A stretch of DNA of 64,000 bases from Branchiostoma floridae. Taxonomy: Eukaryota; Chordata; Leptocardii; Amphioxiformes; Branchiostomatidae. The position numbers and the translations under genes are program-made. The stretch covers positions 12,222,365 to 12,286,364 of the forward strand of contig NC_049988.1 of assembly GCF_000003815.2 (NCBI RefSeq), in the 5' to 3' direction. Shown piece by piece: positions 1 through 12,900 of the stretch (positions within the stretch are counted from its first letter, which is position 1; each line of letters begins with the position of its first letter). The notes beneath the pieces were generated by a model, which worked only from the letters and a program-made list of their open reading frames with translations, ran no database searches and was not told the origin of the DNA.

Positions 1-479
1 GGAAATGGAGTTCAAAGTTGGTAGGATTAGTAATCCATAAGCCTTGTGTGATAATGACGTTTTCATGTTGTAATTGCGGCATCTTAGGCGTATACAAAAT
101 GTATACGTATGTACGCTTATTCAATGCACCTTTATACAAAATGCTGACCTAACAACGATGCCACGGGCACTGAGCACACTGATACAATCAATATCCTCAC
201 GAAACCTGAACAAGTAAGATATTGAAACAGTTTCTGTTTACGTACCTTATGACACATGATAGAGAAATTACTTCCTGCGAAACGGAAACCTTCAGTCCAC
301 AACCGATTGATTGTCGACACATCTACAACTGATTGCCGACATAATTACAACTGATTGTCGACATGCCTATAGCTTACTAGTATCCTATTTCAGAGAAGCT
401 ACCTTGATCTCCACGAGAATTTCTCAATTTCCATTTCGGTTATGAGATGATACATGTATCCATATCTTTATTTCTGAAG
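1..479. other. Gene 1 upstream intron (partial)
   Basis: This stretch precedes the first visible acceptor (AG at 478-479). A short repeated motif TTGTCGACA (about 312-320 and 355-363) is seen. No exon could be supported. Confidence 0.5.
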
Positions 480-3400
480 TCAATTACTGGCACCGGGTGT
501 TCGCGACTGTAAGGGGGACAGGGCAGGATGTGTACGACGCCTGGACAGCCGGTGCTGGTGCAGACATTAAACACGACAAACACCCCATGGTCGAGCAGTG
601 GGGCTCGTTGGATATCGATGAGGTAACTTTGCCTGTCTTTTTTTAGGCCGTTTGTTTGTATTTCTGTCTGTCGGTTGGTATCTCTGACTGCCTGTCGGTA
701 TGTCTGTCTCTATGGCTGACTGTCTATCAGTTGGCCTATCTGTCTGTCTGTCTGTCTCTGCCATGTCTGTCGGTATGTCTGTCTGTCTGTTTATCGGTGG
801 GCCTGTCTGTCTGCCTCTGTCTGTTTGTCTGTTGGCCTGTCTGTCTGTCTGTCTGTATGGCGGCTGGCTGACTGTCGGTTGACCTGTCTGTCTGTCTAAC
901 TTACTATCTGTCGGTTGGCCTGTCTGCCTGTCTGTCTGTTAGCCTGTCTGTCTATATGTCTGACTTACTATCTGACAGTTGGCCTGTCTGTATGTATCGC
1001 TGGCTGGCTGATTGTCAGTGGCCCGTCTAGGTTGTTAGTATGCAGCACTTCCTTAGTCATTTTGTATTGTCTCATTTTCTTATAGTGATTCATCCTTGTT
1101 GTTTGATTCTAAGCTCATGGCATAATCCACCATAACTCAAGCGAAACTCTAATAACAATGTTCTACAAACAGTTGTACTTAGTAATACGTTAAGCTTGTA
1201 TGTTTTAGAATCAGAAGACTGTATCACTGTGCTCCCAGATAATGTTCAAACATTACCAAGCATTGTTCGAGAATCAAACTCCTATCTATTAACTTCCAAC
1301 AGGTGAAGATGGTATTTGAGTCTTCTGTCCAGGAGATAGAGCTCGTCTTCAATGGGCAGAACACCAACAAGAACAACTGGTTTACCAAGAACCGCCTGCG
1401 GACGTCGCCGTGGAACGACATCAAATCAGAATCCACAAACTATTTCTCTATCGAAGGACACTCAGATCTAAAAAGGTAACATCATGATACTACTACTCTG
1501 TTTCCAAACTAAAGCCTCTTGGAACTTTGTGTGATTTGTGTACGCCCATAATAACTAGTGTCGGATAGTGTAATAACTAAGCGCACTTTCACAAACATCC
1601 CGTCCATAAGTTTTACACGCAAGGCTTTCGCATTTGTCGCGCGATAGTTTTCAACAGAACTATCAATATTTGTTAGGCTATGTTGATATGATTGTATGGA
1701 TGACATCATGTAGGAACACAAAAAAAAACTGATGTGAGCATATGAATGAAAAGTTTGGCCAAAATATTTGCCTTCATCATGAAATATATATGTAAGTGGT
1801 TTAGAAGGTGGAACAAATGACTGAACATACAGACTAAGGTATACCGAACAATAGATTCTTCATTTTTCTTCTTTTAAATCTTCGTCTTTGATCTTGGAAT
1901 TGATATTGGAATTAACCTTGGCGATATCGTTTTTGCAATATTCGGCATACTTTTGCTCATTTTGCATCTGCTTTGCACGATTGGATTTTTTTAATGGCTG
2001 AAAATTGATGCACGCGCTGATGTCATCCATGTAATAAAATTAAAATATTATTGTCAAATAACAGCAAACTAGCATGTCACAAAATCAAGCGAACATCACA
2101 GACATTGCTTACCGTCCAACATGGCGTAAACATTCAGTTCTAACCACGGAATCACGGAACGAATGTAACAACAACTTCCTCACGGTCTAGAACATACCGT
2201 GAACCATTTGTTGTACTGGGGCACACAACGGTTGTCGTGCCGAGCCACCACCATAGCCCATTTGGCCGATTCCTTGCATCTGAATACCACGTCGAGCCCA
2301 GCGTGAAGTGCATTAGTATCGACTTGTCCTTTTGCAAGTATTGGGGTAGTTTGAAACATGATACACTAAAGAGAGATCAGTTCAATAACCGAATTGGAAC
2401 GACAATAGACACTGACGGGTCGCCATTTTCAAAACTGCCGCCTTGAGGTCAAAGGTTGTGCAGTGATGCCAACTGACGAACTGTTTAGGCATTGCAGAGT
2501 AATATATTGCCCTGCCAAATATTCTTAGGAAAAAGTTACAACTTATGTGACTTAGTCTCTATTTAAGTTCTTGAATAACATAGTTTATACATAATGTTAT
2601 ATGAATTACTATTGCTAAACTTAAAAAAACGACCAATGATGGTATTGTTGATATATTTGTTAACTGGCCTCTATACCTCTGTTGCTATGAAATTATCAGG
2701 CACAGACGTGTTACAGAACCACGATTATAGAAACTGAGTCTCTCCAACAAGACAGAACTCCCCGTGCCTCTGAGGGCTCCGTCCGCATGCGTGGACTGTT
2801 CCATTAATCAACGGGGGACCTAAACTATTCTAAGTAACCAAATTGTTGTATCACTTTCTTTTTTTTCATTGCAGACGTTTCTTCATCAACCGCCAGTATA
2901 ATACCTGTGATCGGGACATGGGGTGGCTTCTTGTGGCAGAGGAGGGACAGTCAGCTCCATGTAGTTGGGAGCGGACGTCAGCAAGTCAGCTGCCCTACAT
3001 CCGGGTCTCCAATGCAGGTAGAGCAGTCAACTGGAACAACGGTACGCGTTATGATAGAAGAACTTTATTGCGCAACGATCGCACACGGTACAATGTAATG
3101 CAAGAAGAAAATAGAAGAAACAAACTTATCATCCTGATTACTAAAAAAAGTATCAAACAAAGTACATATGCAGATTATGAATATAGAATGAAATTGATAT
3201 CCTAATTTCTAGAACAATAAGAGCTAGCCTAAATATTGTATTACAATTGAGTGGGGCTAATTATGATTTTCGGCATTTTTTCTTATGACAAAGCAGTATT
3301 TTATATATTTACCTATTTTAGCATTGTGGGGGTTGTTACATCTGAATATATAATCAAATCTGTCTGTAGCATTGAGTTTCTTAAAATCTGTTGTATTTGG

Positions 3401-3953
3401 TTCGAGGAATGTGAATAACTCATTACGTGAAACATTATATTGTACCTACTGCACATCATGACAAAGTGAAATTCATCTTCAGTTTGCTTTGGATTATGTT
3501 GGACTCTCTCTTCTCTCTCTCTCTCTCTTCTATGTCTCTCTCTCTCTCTGTCTCTCTGTCTCTCTCTCTCTCTCTAACTCCTTCTCTCTCACTCTCTTCC
3601 TCAATCTGTTCCTGTCTTCCTCCCCTCCCTCCATTTCTCAATCCCTCTCCCTCCTTCCTCTGCATCTCTCTCTCTCTCTTACATTAGACATATGACTCTT
3701 TACAACACTTTATATATACACAAAAGACAATAGGGTTACTGTCCACAAAATTTTAATGGATTTTTACATGTAGGCGGATCATCTGAAATAAGAGCTGAGC
3801 TTAGTGCTTTTGAAATATGTACAAATGTTATGAACGCTGCTTTTCTTTGCGATTGACTATACTGAGCATGTTCTTAACAATTGAATTTTCTTATGCTGCA
3901 TTCAGATAATGGTTTTACAACAGCGGATCGCATGGTCATCTATATCGCATCTG
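480..3953 (+). CDS. Gene 1 exons 1-4: N-terminal globular extracellular module
   Basis: Exons are 480-622, 1303-1475, 2875-3017 and 3906-3953 (phases 1-0, 0-2, 2-1, 1-1), all with AG/GT borders. The translation begins [20 protein letters not shown] and includes the segments [25 protein letters not shown] and APCSWE, ending MVIYIASG. The pattern GWLLV...PCSWE recalls an extracellular module seen with EGF domains in cnidarian and lancelet predicted proteins; this is a memory-based likeness without a family name. The module has only two cysteines (CDRD and PCSW). Gene 2 has an unrelated Cys-rich module at this position. Earlier exons are outside the window. Confidence 0.75.
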
Positions 3954-6900
3954 GTAAATATATTTCTTCCATTTTGCAAATTGTAAAATTATGTTCTTTA
4001 CACAATTGTCGGGTAGTAGACTTGATAAGATTAGAATTATTTGATACAAATAGGAACTGACAATCACGTGAAAATTTCGTGACAACTGTGACGTTTACAT
4101 ATGTCGCGAATCGTAATGGTAAAGGTAATCTCATCGCGTTTTGAGTGGGTTATTATCTACTATGTCTGGGACACAGTACTTAGTATTGGGAGGCGGAGCC
4201 CAACTCTATTCTTCCACCGCTTTTTACCTCCCAACCAAAGCCAGATACCCATGCATTTTTTGCACCTAGATGGAGTGAAGAGAAGTTGTGTAAAGTTCCT
4301 TTCCTAAGGACACGGAGTCTAGCCAGGAATGTATAGAATTGAATCTGTGACCTTTTGATTTCGTCACCGCTTGCTCTGATATTCGACGCCACATAACGCA
4401 AATTATTCGGACAATAAGTCAAACCGATATAAACTGTGATGTTCTGGACATTTTCAATCTCATGTCGATACTTTATGTAGGTTTTAACACAATTATTTCG
4501 ATGTTATACAGAGAGATGCAGCGCATGTGAACAGAACTGCACATACACAGACGGGGATTTCCAGTGTTCCTGTCATGCCGAATATACATTGAACGAAGAT
4601 GGAACTTCCTGTGACGGTACGTCATATTTTTCATCAAAATTTATGAATGGGTGAATGAACGAATGGCTTTTTTTATCATTATAACCAGATATAAAAGTAT
4701 ATCACAAACACAGAATTGCATTATTACTCTGTGACACTGGAGGGTAACCTCTAGTAACAGAGTCTTCTTTTTGTTTTGTTTGTACGCACAATACACAGCA
4801 TTGGACTATTCTTATACTGACTTGTCCTTGTTTTAATATAATGGTGGTCAGGAGATATTTGTGTTTACGTTAGTTGCTAGCATATCGCCGAATGCAGGTG
4901 CCAAACGGTTCCTGTATATCTCTGACTCGATTAGACGCTTTGCAAAGCTGCGACACAGGGCCCGACGCCAGGCTTCTAGTGTGGGTAGGTGTAGTCTGCT
5001 ACAGGCCTCCGTGTGGGTTGCGTATATATATATGCAGGACCAAGGATTACGACATGTTCTTCTCTGAACAGCCTCATTCTTGGCTCGTTGCGTTGCTGAT
5101 AAACCTGCACACCAGGTGCGTAGTCACATGCTGGTCGCACCGCTTAAGCTTGTAGCACCTCTTCTCGCACGGTTTTTTAGCACCGCTTGTTGCACGTAAG
5201 CAGTTCTTCATTGAAAGGTCGAAACTCACCAGTTTTCTAAGCAAGTTGCCCTTTTTGTCAACTAAACGTGGTTTACATGTTTGTCCACCATGAACTGCAC
5301 GCTAAGTAGTTTCACAGTTTTAACCTCCACCAGAGGTTCGTCGGCTAGACGGCTAGAGACAACGGTGGTCTTGGGACGGCGACTTTTGAGAAGGAAACAC
5401 CTTGTATTTGTGATGTTGAAGTACCGTCGATCATTCGGCTCCTTGCTAGGTTCGTGACGTTTACTACGCTTTATTGATGATGTCGAGGATGATGAGTAGA
5501 CCTAGCACGATTCCCTGGGGAACACCACAAGTGGTCACAGTTCAGTCCGAGTAGACTCCACAACCATTTGTGGGTTTTGTTTGTGAGAAAACTGCAGAGC
5601 CAGTTGGCTTGTGACGGTCACAGTCCAATGTCATGTAGGCTTGTTTCCGCTAGGCGGTGGTCAACATGGTCAAACGCCCGAGGCTTGTGATTGTTCCTCT
5701 CGATCTGGTCAGCCGTTTTCGCCTGAGCTGGTTTACAATGTCCACCAGGGAGTGTGTCGTTGGGTGTCCTTGGAGGGAACACGTTATTTTGCACAGGACA
5801 TTGTGATTACGTCAGCTGTAGTTTTTTTTTTTAATTCGGCGGAATGCCCTCGATGTTCAGGGTGAGTTTCTTCCTTGGTGTGTTAGTCATGTCCTTGATA
5901 TCTTAATTCCACTTTGATGGGTTTTCTATTTTAAGTACTTTAGTTTTGTTTCTGTTGAATTTTTATCTTGCTTTCCTGATTTTGTTAAAATGGCTCTTGT
6001 TTCGCAGTGTTCTCCGTTTTTCTTTGTTACCGGGCTGGAAGGTTTGTTGGCGTTCTTTATACATGGTGCTTTAGTCTTGGTGTTGATCCAATAATTGTCT
6101 GGTTACCTTCACTGAAAAGAGCTGGTCTATTTTCTCCATTTATGGAAGTATGTGATATTTGATTTTTTTTTTCTTTTTGTTTCAGACGTCGACGAGTGTT
6201 TGACAGAAAATGGCGGCTGTGATCACATCTGTACCAACACAGAGGGAAGCTTCCAGTGCTCCTGTAGTCCTGGCTACGTTTTGAATTCCAATGGGTTGGC
6301 ATGTGATGGTAAGAATATGTCTTCTTCAATTTTCCTGAAGTGTAAAGGAAATCTAAAACAACATGACTAACTCATAAATGGATAGAAATTAATTGACAAC
6401 TTAGCCAAGAACGAGTTAAAATGTCCAAAACAATATTTTCTACACATGACAGGCACACTTTTTGCATTATTTTAACTAAGAGGGGCAAAACTACCACTGA
6501 ATATATATGGCCTACCTAAACTTTGATATACTAACGGGAGGTGCCCCAACACGGTACGCTTTTTCTTGCGCTCAAACTCATGGCGCTCCATCGCTAGTTG
6601 CCTGAGAGTGGTCAAATTTTGATGACTGAATTTTTTACACATAGATTTGAACAACATACTTGAATAAGAAATGTATTCATGTGGTTCATGAACCTTTCGC
6701 GCTGCGTGTTACAAGCGGCAAACACTGTGAGACAATGTCGTGTATGTAACCTTCCAATTTTGTGCTACGCTGGACAGTGTGCCTAACTTGGTACGATTTG
6801 TTACATTTTGCTCTCTTCAGAAGTAAGTGGTAGATTTAAGTACACAGAAAAGAAATTTAATAGTATGATATTTTAACTTTCTTTTGACAGGAAAATCGTG

Positions 6901-9900
6901 ACTGTATGTACTTCTTGTCTCACATGAGGAAGGCTGTACCTAGAACAATCCAGCTGATGTTTTTACGGCAATGGACTGAATGCACTGATTGTGAATGCCC
7001 GACTAAAATAACCATTACGAAAAAACGACACCGCCAACATCAACAAAACTCTGTCTGATTATATGAAAATATCATCTACATCTCTCTATCAAGTCTTATT
7101 TTCATATTAGACAGCACGAATCATTTGTTACAGTCAAATAAATCTTTGGAGCGTTCTCTAGTCTGCCACCTTCACGGCCACACTCCACAATGGTGGCAAT
7201 GTTTATGTCGCTTCCTTTTGGTTGCTTTTCTACTCAACAAACATTTGAAGACCCATATTCATAGTGTTTTATGGAACTATATTTATGTGTATCATGGCAG
7301 TTGTGTGACTGCTTGGAATAGTTCGTATAGTTAGCGACACGAGCCGCCAAAACGCAGAGGCCGGTGACCTCAGTGATTCAGCACTGTCAACATTTCTGTT
7401 AGAATTCTGTTTTTAGAAAAACATGAAGTAAATATGTTAAAGTATACTTGGAATGCAAATTAAAGCTGGGTGCATGGACTTGGTTTATTTACCTTTGTAA
7501 TCAGCATAGTCAGTGGCAACAAACACGGTGTACTTATGGATAATAAGATCGGCAAAAAAGCCATACCGTCTTACGACGGGAACCATCTTAGGGCGACCCC
7601 CATTACAATACATACTTTCAATCCTGATTAGCCTCGTTTTGGCGGAATGGCCCCGGAAATCCAAAATGGCCGCCATAACTAGAAAGATGTAACTTTATTT
7701 CTTTCCCACCTCCACAGACGCGTGTCTGACGGCCACGCCCCTGTATGTTCCCCACCGTAGTACCGCGTACGCCACGGAACAGGAGCCGAACGTGTGTGAT
7801 AATGACATGGAGGAGGGCTGGTACCGCTTCACTCACGCTGGAGGCACCATCCCCACCAGCTGTGTACCGGTCTTCCACTGTAGCACAGAGTATACCATAT
7901 GGATGAACGGTTCACACCCAACTGGTAAGGTTTCTAATCCGGGGCCCGGCCGGGCAGCTTTCGGGAACGAGATATGTATGATATAAAATAAAAGACACAA
8001 AACTACACAATGCATTTCTATTTTTCGTTTCCACAAACAACCCGGCAAATGCGGCGGTAAAAATTTGGAAATGCGGCGTTAGAGTTGGGCACAGGATATT
8101 ACTCTCTAAGCAGACTGGTTCGGTTCCAGCTATTTTAAACATGTTTTTACTAGTTTTTGGTGGGGTTTCTATTCTGTACCGTTTTCCGTTGGTCGACAGA
8201 CATAAAGAAAACTGTACGAAATAGAAAGACCTAAAGGTGCGTCTAAAGGTGCGTCAAAAACCGCCGCAGCCGAACCTCTGCTTTGAGAGGAGTAATATCA
8301 CAAACCACACTAACCAGATGTAGCCATACAATCTGAATCTTACGTATTTACCAATGAATAGCCCCCGGCCCTGTATAGCTCATGCACAGATTTGCAGCCC
8401 AAGGGCTTTTGAAAGAGAGATGGGCGTAAAAGTAACCCTATACAGCACAAAGGGTTTGAATTACAATATAAGCTATTTTTATTGCTATTATTCATTATTT
8501 GCAGAACCTTTCATTGATTGTTTCTTTTGTTGTCATATAATGACCTATAGAACAATTTGGCAAATACAGAGTCTCTGTAACAACGTTGGTAATATCAACA
8601 ATTTGCACCTTTAAAATACGTAGATGACGACATCGTTGACCGCGTGGCGTGCGTCAATACCGGTGAGGGTGATAGTTGCTGCTCCGACCAGTACAGCATG
8701 ACCATACAAGTCAAGAGATGCCCCACCCCCGGACACACCTACTACGTCTACAAACTGGTGCCAGTTCCACAACCAGCAAGCACTGGTGGCGGTTATTATG
8801 GCTACTACGAAGAGTACTACAACCCCGAATACTACGAAGGGTATTATAACCAAGAATCGACACCAAGTCGATGTACAGCTTACTGTGCAGGTACGCCTTC
8901 CTTATTCCAATATCAGCAAATTATGAAAACATTTCTTATGTTTCTTGGGAATATGTGCTAACGTACCAATTAGCAAAGCTAGCATACTCTACACAAAGGG
9001 TGGACTGTTATTGATCTGTTCTCGCAGTTTGTGTCACTGTCAGGCTTTCTATTTTGGACTGTTTTCATTTTGTCTGCAGCCAAACAAAAAAGCCTGAAAC
9101 ACGTCAAAAACACTCACTCACTCACTCGTCCTCTTGCACGTGGTGCGTAGAGCCGACTTTCTGTACTGTGGTTCTCCACCATCCTCTGTTCGTGGCTGCT
9201 TGCTGCGCCTGGTGGAGAGTGATGTTAATGCTCTGCAGGTCACGGGTTACGACATCCATCCAGCGGGTGCGGGGGGCCCCTCTTGGTCGGCGCCATCCTG
9301 CCTTCTTAGGGTTAAAATCAAGTAGGGCTCTGGTGGGGTGCTCTGGAGGGAGTCGGAGGACGTGCCCGTACCAGCGAACCCTTCTCATGGCTGCAAGGGA
9401 GGAGGCGGGTGGTTGCCCGGTCTGTTCTCTAAGTTCAGTGTTGCGCACGCGCTCGTGCCAGCGGGTGCCCGTGATCCTCCTCAGGGCTCGAGAGTCAAAT
9501 CCGTCGAGCCGGGCTGCCAGAGTGTTGTTCATTGCCCAGGTTTCTGAGCCGTACAGGAGGACTGAGATAACTGAGGAGTTGTAGACTCGTTGTTTGGTGT
9601 GCAGGGAGATGTGGCGATGTCGCCAGAGAGGTTTCCACAGGGACTGTAGGACAGCTGAGGCCTGGGCGCGTCGTTGGTTGATCTCGGGTTTCAGGTCACC
9701 AGTCTTGGAGATTATTGACCCAAGGTACTTGAATGCCGAGACGAAGTTCACGGAGCACTGGTTGAAGATGAGGGGCTCAGGGTCAGGGCCATCTCCAATG
9801 TGCATGAGCTCAGTCTTGCTCCAGTTGATACTGAGGCCAAGCTTCTTGGCCTCCTCATTGTAGACCGTGAGGGCTTCTAACAGTTGGTCCAGGCCATCAG

Positions 9901-12900
9901 TAAGCAGGGAGGTGTCATCCGCATACTCCAGGTCTGCCAGGTTGTACTGTCCAAAGGACACTCCAGGGACTCGTTCGCAGACCTTCGTCATCAAGTAGTC
10001 AATGACACAGTTGAAGAGGTCCGGGGCAGCCACACATCCCTGTCTGACCCCACTGTTGATGGTGAACCACTCCGACTCTTTCCCATTCACTCTAACGCAG
10101 CTCTCCGCAGAGTTGTACAGCTGCTTGAAGAGGGAGATTGTCTTGTGAGGGGCACCAAGCAGTTTCAGGATCTTCCAGAGGGAGGCGTGGTCAACAGTGT
10201 CAAATGCAGCTCGGAGATCTATGAAGGCGATGTAAAGGTGACGGTCCTTTCTGAACTCCCGAGCCTTCTCGATAGCCAAACGGAGTGCGGAGATATGGTC
10301 CGTAGTAGAACGGTTTGGCATAAATCCTGCCTGTTGTGGGCGCCGTCTGCTCCTGATGGCGGGGATGGCTCTGGTGAGAAGGATGCGGGTGAAAAGCTTT
10401 CCTGGGATGGAGAGTAGGGTGATGCCCCTGTGGTTACTGCATACCAGCTGGTCTCCCTTCCTTTTCCAGAACGGTAGGATGATCCCTCGTCTCCAGTCAT
10501 CAGGGAGTGTCTCCAGGATCCACACATGGTTCAAAAACAGCCGGAGTTAAAACTCTACTTGGAGCATAAGTTAGGAATATGGCACATGCTGATGACAAAA
10601 TCACAACATGTTTCAATTGAGTGAATCGTATTTATATTTGCTCACTAAGCATTTGTTTGTTGTTTACAAGCAACACTTGTCTGTGCTTATCTACAGGCGA
10701 TAGCGAGCCTTGTCCGAACGGTGAAGAATACAACGTGTTCCATCGAGCCTGTGGAAGTGAGTTCCCTTTTCATATTTTCGGTTTTGTGGTGGTGATGTTT
10801 TTGTTGTAAGAACACATGGAGATAGACAGCAGCATCTTAACGTCTAGCTTAACGTTTAAGAAACACAAAACAGCACATTTACCGAGGCTTTGGAACATGT
10901 GACTTTTGTAACTTCCCATTCCTCCTGTTTGCAGACATATTTCCGTTGTTCGCTGACAACGTTACCCTCCACCCTCCTGAGTATGAAGTCAGCGCCAATC
11001 AAGTGACGTTTACGTGTGAGGTCCAATACGACCCTGATGACGTCACTGCCTGGTTTGACGTCATGTTCCTGTTCGATAATGAGTACTTTCCGGACGTGCC
11101 TAACGTGACCCTGACGGCCGGGAAAAGGCGCGCAAAGATGGACGCCAGTCATCTGGGTCTGAACCAGCTGTATCCGAACGTGCCGGCCTCCTGGCCGTCC
11201 AAGATGGGGAAGGACGTAAGTTAGACATCCAGATTGCTAAATCTAATCTTAAATGTTCTTTGGACTATAACCATTCATCCGCAATAAAATCTGTTCATGT
11301 ATCAAACCCCATGAGTACGTACGGTCTTTTCAGATGGGAAAAGCATACCGGAAGAGCAAACTAGCATACTATTAGGTCGATGAATATATATTTTATACAA
11401 TGGCTAGTAACACAAACTACGCCATGCTTTCTAATATCAGTGCCAAAATTGCGTTTCTTCTCTCTCTAAGGTTTCTTGTCAAGTAAGGTCCTACTGGGAA
11501 GGTACCCCGGATGTGAAAAGTGAGTGGCAGCAGAGCAACTCTTACTGGGCAGGCATTGAGGTAATGTCAACTTCACTAACTCTATAAATCTTAAAGGCAG
11601 AGTATTTCAGATTCATTTGGTGGTAAATTGGTGACTGAATTATGTAACAAGTCTGAATAGGGTTTGAATAAATACATACGTTAACGTCATTCTTACTTGT
11701 CAAACATTCTGTTTTTGTGTTTCCTAATAAGGCCGGAGGCACTGCTGAAGTTTACGAGTCTGCTGACCACTTCAAGCTGGAGCTGACCAGTACCGTCCCC
11801 TTTGTCTGCGAAGGTGGGGCACAAAGGACGGGGCAGTGTTACGCAGACGTTCCCTTAGCCTTCGACTCAAACGGAGACGACGTCTGCGTAGCTGACGGAT
11901 GTCACGTGAGGTTCTACGCCGGCAATTGGTCGGATACGGAACATAGGGTGAAAGGAGAAGCTGTGTTGGTTGCCGTGAAAGATGGACAACAAGATGGCGA
12001 CAAGTATATGAGCGTCAACTTCGGACAGATCTCGCATGCTCCCGTTGCGTACAACCTTCCTCACATCTTCCACGGTTACACACCACAGATTAACTTAGCA
12101 GTGAGTAGTTCCAATGTATTACAATGTCTTATTTACTATTCTAAACGTGGACTTCAGTTTCAGGTTTCTCCTCAAATTCCCCACGGTTCAAGGACGCCAC
12201 ATACACTCAGCGGAATGAAGCAGCACTACAGTCGTAGGTCACGGTATCTAAACCCAACAGGGTAATATCATCGGTATTGTCGCACATCAAACATTACTTT
12301 ATGCTGATTGGTCAAAGTAACATTAATCAACCAATCAATGCACAATTAATTTGGCGGTGTGGTCAAGTAGCTGCATTTATTTCTTTTGCTGCTAGGGTCG
12401 CTCATAGATGGCCAATTTAAAATCGTATTGATATATAGTATATAAATTACTTGGGTGCAATTCTGTTTGAATCCGCTTACAGACGTCCTTGACACACAGA
12501 GAAAAAAATTATGTTTGAATGTTTGGTTGAAGACAGTCTGACTCAGGTTTTTTTTTCAGGTTCGCACCATAGATGCCCTTGAGGCAACGTGCACGTACGC
12601 TGGTGATCCCCACGGAGTTTCCTTTGACGAACTCACCGGGTATGAACCACATACACTACTTAGTACTTACCTATAGAGCTGTAAACAAACGGATAGATTT
12701 TCAATAAATAACACTGGCTCACCCTTGATTGCTTGGTTTTATTGCATTATATTGACATTTTGCTTGTTTTTGTTGTTGTTGTTGTTAATGTTAGGCATTC
12801 ACGGTTTGTTCTGTTGTTACATCAAACTAAACCCGGTATCCATGTACAAAACCCTTTTTGTGATACATGTTACTACAAATTTGCTCCCCTTACGATGTTG

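Noticed and set aside
656-882. Two open frames of 60-71 codons on the plus strand
   Set aside because: They are read through the (CTGT)n microsatellite and consist of LSVCLSV-type repeats.
3427-3695. Ser/Leu-rich open frames on both strands
   Set aside because: Artefacts of the (CT)n tract.
4861-5155. Plus-strand frames containing CYRPPCGL as an endonuclease domain
   Set aside because: Too short, no other endonuclease motif, and opposite in strand to the neighbouring RT fragment.
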